Part shown: positions 55,161 to 64,000 of the stretch, one piece after another
How the letters are laid out: each line of letters starts with the position of its first letter
Numbering within the stretch: position 1 is the stretch's first letter
Source of the DNA: Paraoerskovia marina DSM 21750
Lineage (GTDB): Bacteria > Actinomycetota > Actinomycetes > Actinomycetales > Cellulomonadaceae
DNA length: 64,000 bases
Direction of reading: 5' to 3'
Assembly: GCF_000701465.1 (NCBI RefSeq)
Contig: NZ_JNIY01000010.1
Location: 33,429-97,428 of the forward strand
The notes under the pieces: generated by a model
What the model was told of the DNA's origin: nothing
What the model saw: only the letters and a program-made list of their open reading frames with translations
The model's database searches: none
Made by a program: the position numbers and the translations under genes

Positions 55161-58100
55161 ATGCCGTCCACCGATGGGGGAAAGACCGTGGCTCGATCGA
55201 CGAATGCACGCCGTGGCGGGAGTGGCCAGACCGGGATCAGAGCGGTGCGCCGCCAGGGTCTGGCCGGCGCCGTCGGAAGCTCGTTGGTTCTGACGCTTGG
55301 ACTCGTCGCCGCGCCCGTGGTCTACGAGCCGCTGGCGAACGATCTCCCGGCGGCCGAGGCCGTCCCGGGCAGCCCGGGCGTGATGGAGGCGCCGACCAAC
55401 TTCTACGCGGAGAACTTTGAGAACGTCACGTGGCAGGAGCCGGTGGGCACCGGTGGTGGGTCGGACGAGGCGGCGTGGGACGCCGACGACTTCGTCCAGA
55501 CCCTGACGGAGTACCCCTTCGGTGACGACGGGACCGCGGCCGACTTCCAGCCTGGGTACGTCAACGAGAACGGCACGACGACGTATTCGGCGGACCCGCA
55601 GTGGGCGGCGGGCACCTACTGCAACGGCTTCATCGTCGCGGCCCACGGCGAACTGAACTACGCAAATCTCTCTCTGGACGGCCCACTCCCGCTCAGCGGT
55701 CCGGGACAGGCGTGCGGCGACGCGCGTTCGTTCAACTCGGTTCGGTTGATCGCGAAGGCGATGGGCCAGTACCACCTGAATATTCCCTACGGGAGCAATG
55801 CCGTTGACTACCCTTATATCGACGTCGATCTGGGCAATCCGGACGACCCACTTGAGAACCACGTGGTGAGTTCCTACACGGCAGCTTCGACCATCACGCC
55901 GGGGACGATGCTCGAGTTCGACGAGCCGATCGACGTCGACCCGGGGCGCTATTACCAGGCGTCGGTCGATATCGCGGCGATGAGTTGTGTCGTCACGGCG
56001 GGGAACGGAGTCGGGGCGATCCCGCAGATCTACTTGACGCAGTCGGACGGCACGGAGAGTCCCGTCTTCTCGAACGCGATCAACTCGTGCAACCCCGGCG
56101 CTCTGGGCGAGGTCTTCACGTACGGCCAGGGAGGCGGCGCTGGCACCGCGGTCGGCCGGCAGCGGACCATCCGGGTCGGGACGTTCCTCGGTGACCAGGC
56201 GCTGCGGTCGACCGGCGACACCCTCGGAATCCGGATCAACAACGACCAGTCGGCGACGACCGGCAACGACAGCGCCTTCGACAACCTGGTCGTCCTCGAC
56301 ACCACGCCGAAGATCGACAAGGAGTTCAGCTCCTATCCAGGACCGGGCAGCGACGGCATCTACCCGACCGGCACCGACGGCACGCTGACCTTCACGATCA
56401 CGAACACCTACGACCCGGTGCTCGGGGAGGACACACCGTCGGGACCGAAGGAGGACTTCGGCTTCACCGACACGATCAACGACTCGAACCTGCAGCTCAC
56501 CGGCACCTCGGAGACGACGTGCGGCGACGGTACGGTCACGGTCGACTCGGCGGCGGGCACGGTCGCGCTCGACGGCGGCGACCTCGTGGACCCCAACCTC
56601 GTCAGCTGCACGGTCACGGTCGGCGTCACCTCCGACGTCGCGGGCACGTACACCAACGGCCCTGACGACATGGAACTCATCGGCCTGAACCCCCCGGGTG
56701 ACACGTCGATCGCGTTCGAGGACGTCGAGCCGGTCGAGTGCTCCTCGACCGCGCAGCTCTGGCAGGCCACGGATGACAGCCCGCCGACGACGGTCTTCGA
56801 CCTCAACCTGATCACGGGTGACTATGTCGACCAGGGTGAGGTCCCCGAGCACAGCATCAACGCCGTGGGGTACAGCGCGTTGGACGGCTGGTTCTGGGGC
56901 AGTCGAAACTTGAACGAGTCGACGACATCGCCCGAGATCGTCGCGACCTCGCCGGACTATTCGGAGCAGGTGCTGTATGGCAGTCCGAATTTCGACGACG
57001 TCCCGTTCGGAACAGGGTCGTTCTCGTCAGGGGTGAACATCGGCGACGTCTCGCCGGAGGGGATCTGGTACGGCTCGACCTCGGAGAACACGGGAGCAGC
57101 GTGGCTGTCCGTGGACGTCGACCCGTCCTCGCCGACCTTCATGCGCGTGCTCGACGGCGACACGTCGTACGGCACGGGAAACAACAACCTTCAGCCCGGC
57201 GACGACTGGTCGTACTACGACGGCAAGCTGTGGTCGGTCGGGTACAACTCGAGCAACAACTCAACGGTCCTCTTCTCTCTGGACCCGTCGGTCGACAACG
57301 TGAATCTCGTGAACGAGAACAACTACGGCGTGATCAAGGCTCCAGACAACATCAACCCGTCGAACCCTCCGGGTGGGGGCAAGGCATGGGGCGCGACCTA
57401 CACCGACGACTCCGGCTTCCTCTACGCCTCGAACAACGGGACCGGCCAGATCTGGCGCTTCAACATGAACGATCCCACGGAGCCCGCGGCGTTCTTCTCC
57501 TACGGCCCGGCATCCGGAGGCAACGACGGGTCGCGATGCCCGGGACCGCTGCCGATCGACTTTGGTGACGCGCCCGACAGCTACCAGACGCTTCTCGAGT
57601 CCACCGGTCCCTTCCACGGCGTCACGAACGACCCGGCGGACCCGCTGCTGACGATCGGTGACACGGTCACTATCGAGACGGACGGTCAGCCTGATGTGTC
57701 GGCGGGGTTGGATGAGGATGATGCGTTTACCGAGGACCCGACGGTCAACGTCGACGCGGACGAGTCGACTCTGACGATTCCGATCACGAATAACTCGTCT
57801 GATGGTGCGGCGTTGGCGGGGTGGATCGACTTCGACCTCAGCGGCACGTTTGACGAGGATGAGCGGTCGGTGATCGACACGGGTCTGGCTACGGGGGATG
57901 CGGTCTTGACGTGGTCGGTGCCGGCGGATGCGGTGCCGGGCGATTCGTATCTGCGTCTTCGTGCGGCGCTGGTGCCGGGTGATGATCTCCCGACGGACAC
58001 GTCGGACATCGGTCCGGGTGTGGATTCGGGTGAGGTCGAGGACTGGCCGATCACGTTGGAGGAGCTGCCGCGTGACTTCGGTGATGCTCCGGACACGTTC

Positions 58101-61100
58101 GGGACGTTGGATGCCTCGGGTGGTGCGAGCCATGGGGTGATCGATTACGACGACACGACGAACACGGCTCCGTTGATGCTGGGTGACTCGACCACGGTGG
58201 ATGTGGAGGAGGACGGTGTCCCGACGGTCGGTGCTGACGGGGACGACCTCGCGGACGTCGATGATGAGGCCGCGATCGCCGAGCCGGTGGTTGCTGGGTT
58301 GGACAGCCCGTTCGTCACGAACGTGACGGCAACCAACGACAGCCTCACCGACGCGACGCTCGTCGGGTGGCTGGACGTGAACAACAACGGTGTCTTCGAT
58401 GACGGTGAGATCAGCGATGTCGTGACGGTGCCGGCCGAGTCGGGGGCGGCGGACTATGCGTTGACGCTGCCGGCGCCGACGTCGACGGACGACACGTATC
58501 TGCGTCTGCGCCTGTTCGCGGGCGGTAATGACACGCCGTTGCCGACGGGTGCGTGGACCGGTGGTGAGGTGGAGGACTATCTGGTCACGGTGGTCGAGCC
58601 GGAGCTGGTGGTGGAGAAGACGCCGTCGACGACGGAGGCCGCCCCGGGCGAGGACGTGACGTACACGATCACGGTGGAGAACACCGGTGCGGTGGACTTC
58701 ACGGAGTCCAACCCGGCGACGGTCAGCGATGACCTGTCGGGTGTGATTGATGATGCGACGTACAACGACGACGCGACCGCGACCTCCGACGTGGACGGCA
58801 ACACCCCGCCTGCCCCGTCGTACACGGAGCCGGAGCTGACCTGGTCGGGTCCGCTCGCGGCAGGGGAGACGGTGACGATCACGTACACGGTCACGGTCGC
58901 GGACCCCCTGTCCGAGACGGGGGACGGGGTGCTGGACAACGTCGTCACGGCACCGTTCTCGAACTGTGAGGACACCCCGGATGCGCCGGAGTGCAACCCG
59001 CTGGTGCCGATCAAGTCGTTGGAGATCACGAAGTCTGCCGACCCCGGTGATGAGGTGTTGGCCGGTGAGACGGTGACGTACTCGATCACGGTGGAGAACA
59101 CCGGCGGGTATGCCTACACCGCCCTGGACCCGGTGACGGTGACCGATGACCTGACGGACGTGCTGGACGACGCGACGTATGTGGACGGCAGCGAGGACGC
59201 GACGTCGTCGATTGTGGCGAACACGCCGCCGGTGCCGAGCTACAGCGAGCCGGTCCTGTCGTGGACGGGCCCGCTGGACGTGGGTGAGACGGTCACGATC
59301 ACGTATCAGGTCACGGTCGACGACCCGCTGTCCGAGGACGGTGACGGGATCTTGGACAACACGGTCACGGGCCCGGAAGAGTCGACGTGTCCGCCGGACT
59401 CGACCGATCCTGAGTGCAACCCGCAGGTTCCGGTCAAGGCGCTGGACATCACCAAGGCCTCCGACGCTGATGGTTCGGTCGCCGCAGGTGACGTGGTGAC
59501 ATACACGGTGACGGTGGAGAACACCGGGCAGGTGGACTACGCCGACCCGGATCTGGTGGAGATCTCCGACGACCTGTCGGCGGTGCTGGATGATGCGACG
59601 TACAACGACGACGCGGCCGCGGTCTCTTCGGACGGTGTGACGGTCGACGACCCGACGTTCGCGGACCCGACGCTGAGCTGGTCCGGCCCGCTGGCTGCCG
59701 GTGAGACGGTCGAGATCACGTATTCGGTGACGGTCGACGACCCGCCGGGCGACGGTGCGGACGGTCTGCTCGACAACGCCGTCGTGGGTCCGCCGGAGTC
59801 CAACTGTGACCCCGACCAGGACCCGGCGGACCCGGACTGCACCACGTCGGTGGCCTCGCGTTCGCTCGACATCACCAAGTCGGCCGACCCCGCCGGGGAG
59901 GTCCTCGCCGGTGACACCGTGGAGTACACGATCACCCTCGAGAACACCGGGGAGGCGGACTACACGGTGGCCGACCCGGCGGACATCTCCGACGACCTGT
60001 CCGGGGTGCTGGACGATGCGACGTACAACGACGACGCCGCAGCGGTGTCCTCGGACGGTGCGGCGGTCGACGACCCGACGTTCGCGGACCCGACGCTGAG
60101 CTGGTCCGGGCCGATCGCGGCCGGGCAGACGGTGACGATCACGTACTCGGTGACGGTCGACGACCCGCCGGGCGCGGACGCGGACGGCAACCTGGAGAAC
60201 GCGGTGGTGGGCCCGCCGGAGTCGAACTGTGACGAGGACCAGGACCCGGCGGACCCGGACTGCACCACGCAGGTGCCGGTCAAGGCCCTCGACATCCTCA
60301 AGACCGCCGACGGGCCCGAGACTCTCCAGCCCGGTGACACGGTCGAGTACACGATCGAGGTCACGAACACCGGTGGTGTGGACTATGTGGCCCCGGATCT
60401 GGTGGAGATCTCCGACGACCTGTCGGACGTGCTCAACGACGCCGACTATGACGGCAACGCGGCGGCGACGTCGAACATCGGCGGCAACACGCCGCCGGCG
60501 CCGACGTACACTGCCCCGGAGCTGAGCTGGGCCGGTCCGTTGGAGGTCGGGGAGACGGTGACGATCACCTATTCGGTGACGTTGACCGACCCGCCGGGCC
60601 CGGATGCGGACGGTCAGCTCGACAACGCCGTCGTGGGTCCGCCGGAGTCGAACTGTGACGTGGACCAGAGTCCGCCGGACCCGGCGTGTTCGGAGACGGT
60701 CCCGGAGCCGCTGCTCGAGCTGACCAAGGAGTCCGACGCGGTGGGTGAGGTGCTCCCCGGTGACACGGTGACGTACACGGTCACGGTGGAGAACATCGGT
60801 GACAGCGCCTACACCGACGCGGTACCGGCGTACGTCTTCGACGACCTGACGGACGTTCTGGACGATGCGACGTACAACGACGACGCGGTCGCGAACCCTG
60901 ATCAGGGCGAGTTCGACTACACCGAGCCTGTGCTGACGTGGTTCGGCCCGCTCGCCCCCGGGGAGCTGGTGACGATCACCTATTCGGTGACGGTCGACGA
61001 CCCGCCCGGCGACGACGCGGACGGCGTGCTGTTCAACGCGCTGGTGGCCGAGGGTTCCAACTGTGACGAGGACACCGACGACCCGGACTGCACCGACACG

Positions 61101-64000
61101 GTGCCGGTGCGTTCGCTCGACATCGACAAGTCCTCCGACGCCGGGGACTCGGTGGCTCCGGGTGACGTGGTGACGTACTCGATCGCGGTGACGAACACCG
61201 GGTCGGTGGACTACACGCTGCTCGACCCGGCGGTCGTCGTCGACGACCTCACCGACGTCTTGGACGACGCGACGTACAACGACGACGCGGTCGCGACGTC
61301 GGACATCGTCGCGAACGTCCCGCCGGCTCCGCAGTACGAGAACCCGGAGCTGTCGTGGCAGGGCCCGCTGGAGCCCGGCGAGACGGTGACGATCACGTAC
61401 TCGATCACGGTCGACGACCCGCTGGCCGACAACACCGACGGCGTGCTGGCCAACACGGTCGTCGGGCCTCCGGAGTCCTCGTGCGACCCCGACCAGGACC
61501 CGGCCGACCCGGACTGCACGGTGACCACACCGATCCGTGAGCTGGGCGTCCTCAAGACGTCTGACGCGGTCGAGTCGGTGGCCCCGGGTGACGTGGTGAC
61601 GTACACGGTCGAGGTGACCAACACCGGTCAGGCCCCCTACACGGTCGAGGACCCGGCGACGGTGACCGACGACCTGTCGGGTGTCCTGGATGACGCGACG
61701 TACAACGGTGACGCGGCGGCGACGTCGGACGGGGACACCACCCCGCCGGCCCCGGTGGCCAGCGCCGTGTCCGAGACGATCACGTGGTCGGGTCCGCTGG
61801 AGGTCGGTGAGACGGTGACGATCACCTACTCGGTGACCGTCGACGACCCGCCAGGCCAGGACGCCGACGGCGTGCTCGAGAACGCGGTCACCGGCCCGGA
61901 CTCGAACTGCCCGGAGGGCTCGACCGACCCGGACTGCACCGTGACCACCCCGGTTCGCGGCCTGGACGTCGTCAAGACGTCGGACGCAGCCGGCGAGGTC
62001 GCCGCGGGCGACACCGTGACCTACACGGTCACGGTGACCAACACCGGCGGGTTCGACTACACCGTGCTGACCCCGGTCCAGGTGAGCGACGACCTGACGG
62101 GAGTCCTGGACGACGCGGAGTACAACGACGACGCGGCGGCCAACCCTGACAGCGGAACGTTCGCCTACACCGAGCCGGTGCTGACGTGGACGGGCCCGCT
62201 CGCGGCCGGCGAGTCGGTCGAGCTGACCTACTCGGTCACGGTCGAGGACCCGCTGGCAGAGCCCGGTGACGGGGTGCTGGAGAACACGGTCGTGGTGCCG
62301 GGCACCAACTGCCCTGAGGGCAGCGAGGACCCGGACTGCACCGTGACCACCCCGGTGCGTTCGCTCGAGATCGTCAAGACCTCGGACAACGACAACGGTG
62401 AGGTCGATGCCGGTGAGACGATCGTCTACACGATCGAGGTGACCAACACCGGTGCGGTCGACTATGTCGACCCGGACCTCGTGGAGATCACCGACGACCT
62501 GTCCAACGTGCTCGACGACGCGACGTACAACGACGACGCGGCGGCGACGTCGACGGGTGCTGTCCCGCCGGCGCCGACCTACACCGAGCCGGTGCTGACC
62601 TGGACGGGTCCGCTGGCGGCCGGTGAGACGGTCACGATCACCTACTCGGTGACGGTGGACGACCCGCCGGCCGGCGACCAGATCCTGTCCAACACCGTCG
62701 TGGGCCCGCCCGAGTCGAACTGTGACCCGGACCAGATTCCCGCGGACCCGGACTGCACCGCCGAGATCCCCGAGCACGCCGCGTCGGTCGTCAAGACCTC
62801 CGACGCCGGTGAGTCGGTGATCCCGGGCGACGTCGTGACCTACGAGGTCGTGGTGACCAACACCGGGCCGATCGACTACACGGACGCGTTCCCGCTGAAG
62901 GTGGCCGACGACCTGTCCGAGGTGCTGGACGACGCGACGTACAACGACGACGCTGCGGCGGCGCCGGAGTCCGGCGAGTTCGTCTTCGCCGACCCGTTCC
63001 TCCAGTGGACCGGTCCGCTGGCGGTCGGTGAGTCGGTGACCATCACCTATTCGGTGACGGTCGACGACCCGCCGGGGCCCGGCGCGGACGGCGAGCTCAC
63101 GAACGTCGTGATCGTGCCGGGCTCGAACTGCCCCGAGGGCAGCGAGGACCCGGACTGCACCACGACCACCCCGGTGCGTTCGCTCGACATCGTCAAGACG
63201 TCGGACGCGATCGGGTCCGTCACGGCCGGAGACACCGTGCAGTACACGGTGACGATCACCAACACCGGGACGGTGGACTACGCCGACGGTGAGCTGACGG
63301 TCTCGGACGACCTGACCGACGTACTCGACGACGCGACGTACAACGACGACGCGTCGGCGAACCCCGACACGGGGACCTTCGACTACACCGAGCCGGTGCT
63401 GACGTGGACCGGTGGCCTGGCTGCCGGTGAGTCGGTCGAGCTCACGTACTCGGTGACGGTCAACGACCCCGACGAGGGCGACGCGTCGCTGGTCAACGCG
63501 GTGGTCGGTCCGCCGGAGTCCAACTGTGAAGAGGATTCGGAGGACCCTGACTGCACCGAGACGGTGCCGGTGCGCCGGGCGGAGGTCGCCAAGACCTCTG
63601 ACGCGGCCGGGTCGGTGCTTCCTGGTGATGTCGTGACCTACACGGTCACGATCGAGAACACCGGGGATGCGCCGTACACGATGCTGAACCCGGCCACGAT
63701 GGTCGACGACCTGACCGACGTGCTCGATGATGCGACGTACAACGACGACGCGACCGCGATGTCGTCCGTCGTGACGTCGACGCCGCCTGCTCCGGCCTAT
63801 GCGCGGCCGGACCTGACGTGGACGGGCCCGCTGGCGGTCGGTGAGACGGTCACGATCACCTACTCGGTGACGGTGGACGACCCGCTGGCCGACGACGCCG
63901 ACGGCGTGCTGGACAACGCGGTCGTCGGGCCGGAGGGGAGCAACTGCCCCGAGGGTTCGGAGGATCCGGACTGCACGGAGACGGTGCCGGTCCAGTCCCT
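55161..64000 (+). CDS. Giant secreted multidomain protein: DUF11-repeat surface protein (3' end off the window)
   Basis: An uninterrupted frame of over 2,940 codons that leaves the window. Start at ATG 55161 (or in-frame GTG 55188 after GGGGGAAAG). A signal peptide (about residues 30-57) ends near AAPVVYEPLA. Then come an N-terminal beta region, an isolated DUF11-like unit (about 385-520), a propeller-like region of the DUF6923 kind (about 525-795), two GEVED domains (DFGDAPDSY..GEVEDW and DFGDAPDTF..GEVEDY, about 800-1145), and at least 13 DUF11-type repeats. A cell-wall anchor should lie beyond the edge. Likely a long adhesin or surface filament. Upstream, 54998-55160 is AT-richer with an imperfect AAACC/GGTTT repeat, presumably the promoter. 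Confidence 0.88.
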   Translation, partial: MPSTDGGKTVARSTNARRGGSGQTGIRAVRRQGLAGAVGSSLVLTLGLVAAPVVYEPLANDLPAAEAVPGSPGVMEAPTNFYAENFENVTWQEPVGTGGGSDEAAWDADDFVQTLTEYPFGDDGTAADFQPGYVNENGTTTYSADPQWAAGTYCNGFIVAAHGELNYANLSLDGPLPLSGPGQACGDARSFNSVRLIAKAMGQYHLNIPYGSNAVDYPYIDVDLGNPDDPLENHVVSSYTAASTITPGTMLEFDEPIDVDPGRYYQASVDIAAMSCVVTAGNGVGAIPQIYLTQSDGTESPVFSNAINSCNPGALGEVFTYGQGGGAGTAVGRQRTIRVGTFLGDQALRSTGDTLGIRINNDQSATTGNDSAFDNLVVLDTTPKIDKEFSSYPGPGSDGIYPTGTDGTLTFTITNTYDPVLGEDTPSGPKEDFGFTDTINDSNLQLTGTSETTCGDGTVTVDSAAGTVALDGGDLVDPNLVSCTVTVGVTSDVAGTYTNGPDDMELIGLNPPGDTSIAFEDVEPVECSSTAQLWQATDDSPPTTVFDLNLITGDYVDQGEVPEHSINAVGYSALDGWFWGSRNLNESTTSPEIVATSPDYSEQVLYGSPNFDDVPFGTGSFSSGVNIGDVSPEGIWYGSTSENTGAAWLSVDVDPSSPTFMRVLDGDTSYGTGNNNLQPGDDWSYYDGKLWSVGYNSSNNSTVLFSLDPSVDNVNLVNENNYGVIKAPDNINPSNPPGGGKAWGATYTDDSGFLYASNNGTGQIWRFNMNDPTEPAAFFSYGPASGGNDGSRCPGPLPIDFGDAPDSYQTLLESTGPFHGVTNDPADPLLTIGDTVTIETDGQPDVSAGLDEDDAFTEDPTVNVDADESTLTIPITNNSSDGAALAGWIDFDLSGTFDEDERSVIDTGLATGDAVLTWSVPADAVPGDSYLRLRAALVPGDDLPTDTSDIGPGVDSGEVEDWPITLEELPRDFGDAPDTFGTLDASGGASHGVIDYDDTTNTAPLMLGDSTTVDVEEDGVPTVGADGDDLADVDDEAAIAEPVVAGLDSPFVTNVTATNDSLTDATLVGWLDVNNNGVFDDGEISDVVTVPAESGAADYALTLPAPTSTDDTYLRLRLFAGGNDTPLPTGAWTGGEVEDYLVTVVEPELVVEKTPSTTEAAPGEDVTYTITVENTGAVDFTESNPATVSDDLSGVIDDATYNDDATATSDVDGNTPPAPSYTEPELTWSGPLAAGETVTITYTVTVADPLSETGDGVLDNVVTAPFSNCEDTPDAPECNPLVPIKSLEITKSADPGDEVLAGETVTYSITVENTGGYAYTALDPVTVTDDLTDVLDDATYVDGSEDATSSIVANTPPVPSYSEPVLSWTGPLDVGETVTITYQVTVDDPLSEDGDGILDNTVTGPEESTCPPDSTDPECNPQVPVKALDITKASDADGSVAAGDVVTYTVTVENTGQVDYADPDLVEISDDLSAVLDDATYNDDAAAVSSDGVTVDDPTFADPTLSWSGPLAAGETVEITYSVTVDDPPGDGADGLLDNAVVGPPESNCDPDQDPADPDCTTSVASRSLDITKSADPAGEVLAGDTVEYTITLENTGEADYTVADPADISDDLSGVLDDATYNDDAAAVSSDGAAVDDPTFADPTLSWSGPIAAGQTVTITYSVTVDDPPGADADGNLENAVVGPPESNCDEDQDPADPDCTTQVPVKALDILKTADGPETLQPGDTVEYTIEVTNTGGVDYVAPDLVEISDDLSDVLNDADYDGNAAATSNIGGNTPPAPTYTAPELSWAGPLEVGETVTITYSVTLTDPPGPDADGQLDNAVVGPPESNCDVDQSPPDPACSETVPEPLLELTKESDAVGEVLPGDTVTYTVTVENIGDSAYTDAVPAYVFDDLTDVLDDATYNDDAVANPDQGEFDYTEPVLTWFGPLAPGELVTITYSVTVDDPPGDDADGVLFNALVAEGSNCDEDTDDPDCTDTVPVRSLDIDKSSDAGDSVAPGDVVTYSIAVTNTGSVDYTLLDPAVVVDDLTDVLDDATYNDDAVATSDIVANVPPAPQYENPELSWQGPLEPGETVTITYSITVDDPLADNTDGVLANTVVGPPESSCDPDQDPADPDCTVTTPIRELGVLKTSDAVESVAPGDVVTYTVEVTNTGQAPYTVEDPATVTDDLSGVLDDATYNGDAAATSDGDTTPPAPVASAVSETITWSGPLEVGETVTITYSVTVDDPPGQDADGVLENAVTGPDSNCPEGSTDPDCTVTTPVRGLDVVKTSDAAGEVAAGDTVTYTVTVTNTGGFDYTVLTPVQVSDDLTGVLDDAEYNDDAAANPDSGTFAYTEPVLTWTGPLAAGESVELTYSVTVEDPLAEPGDGVLENTVVVPGTNCPEGSEDPDCTVTTPVRSLEIVKTSDNDNGEVDAGETIVYTIEVTNTGAVDYVDPDLVEITDDLSNVLDDATYNDDAAATSTGAVPPAPTYTEPVLTWTGPLAAGETVTITYSVTVDDPPAGDQILSNTVVGPPESNCDPDQIPADPDCTAEIPEHAASVVKTSDAGESVIPGDVVTYEVVVTNTGPIDYTDAFPLKVADDLSEVLDDATYNDDAAAAPESGEFVFADPFLQWTGPLAVGESVTITYSVTVDDPPGPGADGELTNVVIVPGSNCPEGSEDPDCTTTTPVRSLDIVKTSDAIGSVTAGDTVQYTVTITNTGTVDYADGELTVSDDLTDVLDDATYNDDASANPDTGTFDYTEPVLTWTGGLAAGESVELTYSVTVNDPDEGDASLVNAVVGPPESNCEEDSEDPDCTETVPVRRAEVAKTSDAAGSVLPGDVVTYTVTIENTGDAPYTMLNPATMVDDLTDVLDDATYNDDATAMSSVVTSTPPAPAYARPDLTWTGPLAVGETVTITYSVTVDDPLADDADGVLDNAVVGPEGSNCPEGSEDPDCTETVPVQS
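58600..64000 (+). repeat. Thirteen tandem DUF11-type domains
   Basis: Repeats of about 400-430 bp start near 58600, 59011, 59441, 59866, 60286, 60715, 61114, 61543, 61960, 62364, 62780, 63181 and 63583 (last one cut). Each has K-T/S-x-D near its start, PGDxVTYTVxVxNTG, DDLTDVLDDATYNDDA, a WxGPL turn, VTITYSVTVDDP, and a closing pair SNC...DPDC. DNA identity between some neighbours is high (the block encoding LDDATYNDDA is nearly invariant), indicating recent duplication or conversion. Confidence 0.93.

Noticed and set aside
57261..62777. An 1,838-codon open frame on the minus strand, Arg/Val/His-rich
   Set aside because: It is the complement of the DUF11 repeat gene; repeat periodicity and high GC keep the opposite frame open. 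The plus frame gives recognisable domains; this one does not.

Overview
The window is the replication-origin region of a high-GC Gram-positive (actinobacterial) chromosome. Gene order (parA-rsmG / jag-yidC-yidD-rnpA-rpmH / dnaA-dnaN-gnd-recF-dciA-gyrB-gyrA), PASTA kinases beside fhaA/fhaB/pstP/rodA/pbpA, CrgA, a DLW-39 micro-protein and frequent GTG starts point to Micrococcales (Cellulomonadaceae, Sanguibacteraceae or Promicromonosporaceae-like). Species cannot be named from sequence alone.

Positions 1-8757 hold the segregation and origin functions. parA is cut by the left edge and rsmG follows it. A 1.9-kb gene-free stretch then carries three of the five perfect parS sites; the other two lie inside parA. 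Next come the leftward rpmH-rnpA-yidD-yidC-jag operon, rightward dnaA, and a DnaA-box-rich oriC before dnaN. Positions 8758-18960 are the rightward replication block dnaN, gnd, recF, dciA, gyrB, gyrA and a DUF3566 membrane protein, then tRNA-Ile, the DLW-39 gene and tRNA-Ala.

Positions 19022-25282 hold copper defence (cueP, copA with two CsoR-type operators), a helical repeat membrane protein, a cyclophilin, a rhomboid protease and crgA. Positions 25415-36358 hold a DUF881 protein, a PabA/TrpG-type amidotransferase and the leftward growth/division operon fhaA-fhaB-pstP-rodA-pbpA-pknA-pknB. Here kinases, phosphatase and phosphopeptide readers are translated together with the SEDS polymerase and its transpeptidase.

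Positions 36604-44831 are accessory: tRNA-Leu, three blocks of one inverted-repeat family, an unknown CxxC protein, a class II UvrA, a DUF302 protein with a membrane partner under a CsoR-type operator, and a three-gene SipW-type signal-peptidase operon whose peptidase tail is built from the repeat family. Then come idi and a candidate 12-codon ORF between hairpins. Positions 44832-54997 hold a low-molecular-weight tyrosine phosphatase, three SulP transporters, a BASS-family transporter, an alkyl sulfatase (possibly one sulfur-acquisition block) and an AI-2E-family exporter. The right end is the start of a giant secreted protein of more than 2,940 residues: signal peptide, propeller-like region, two GEVED domains and at least 13 DUF11-type repeats, running off the window.

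The best candidates for something undescribed are the SipW operon with repeat-derived peptidase tail, the giant Cys-paired DUF11 protein, a rhomboid gene whose conserved N-terminus has no canonical start codon, the sORF/hairpin element at 44.5-44.75 kb, and the parS-bearing non-coding region.
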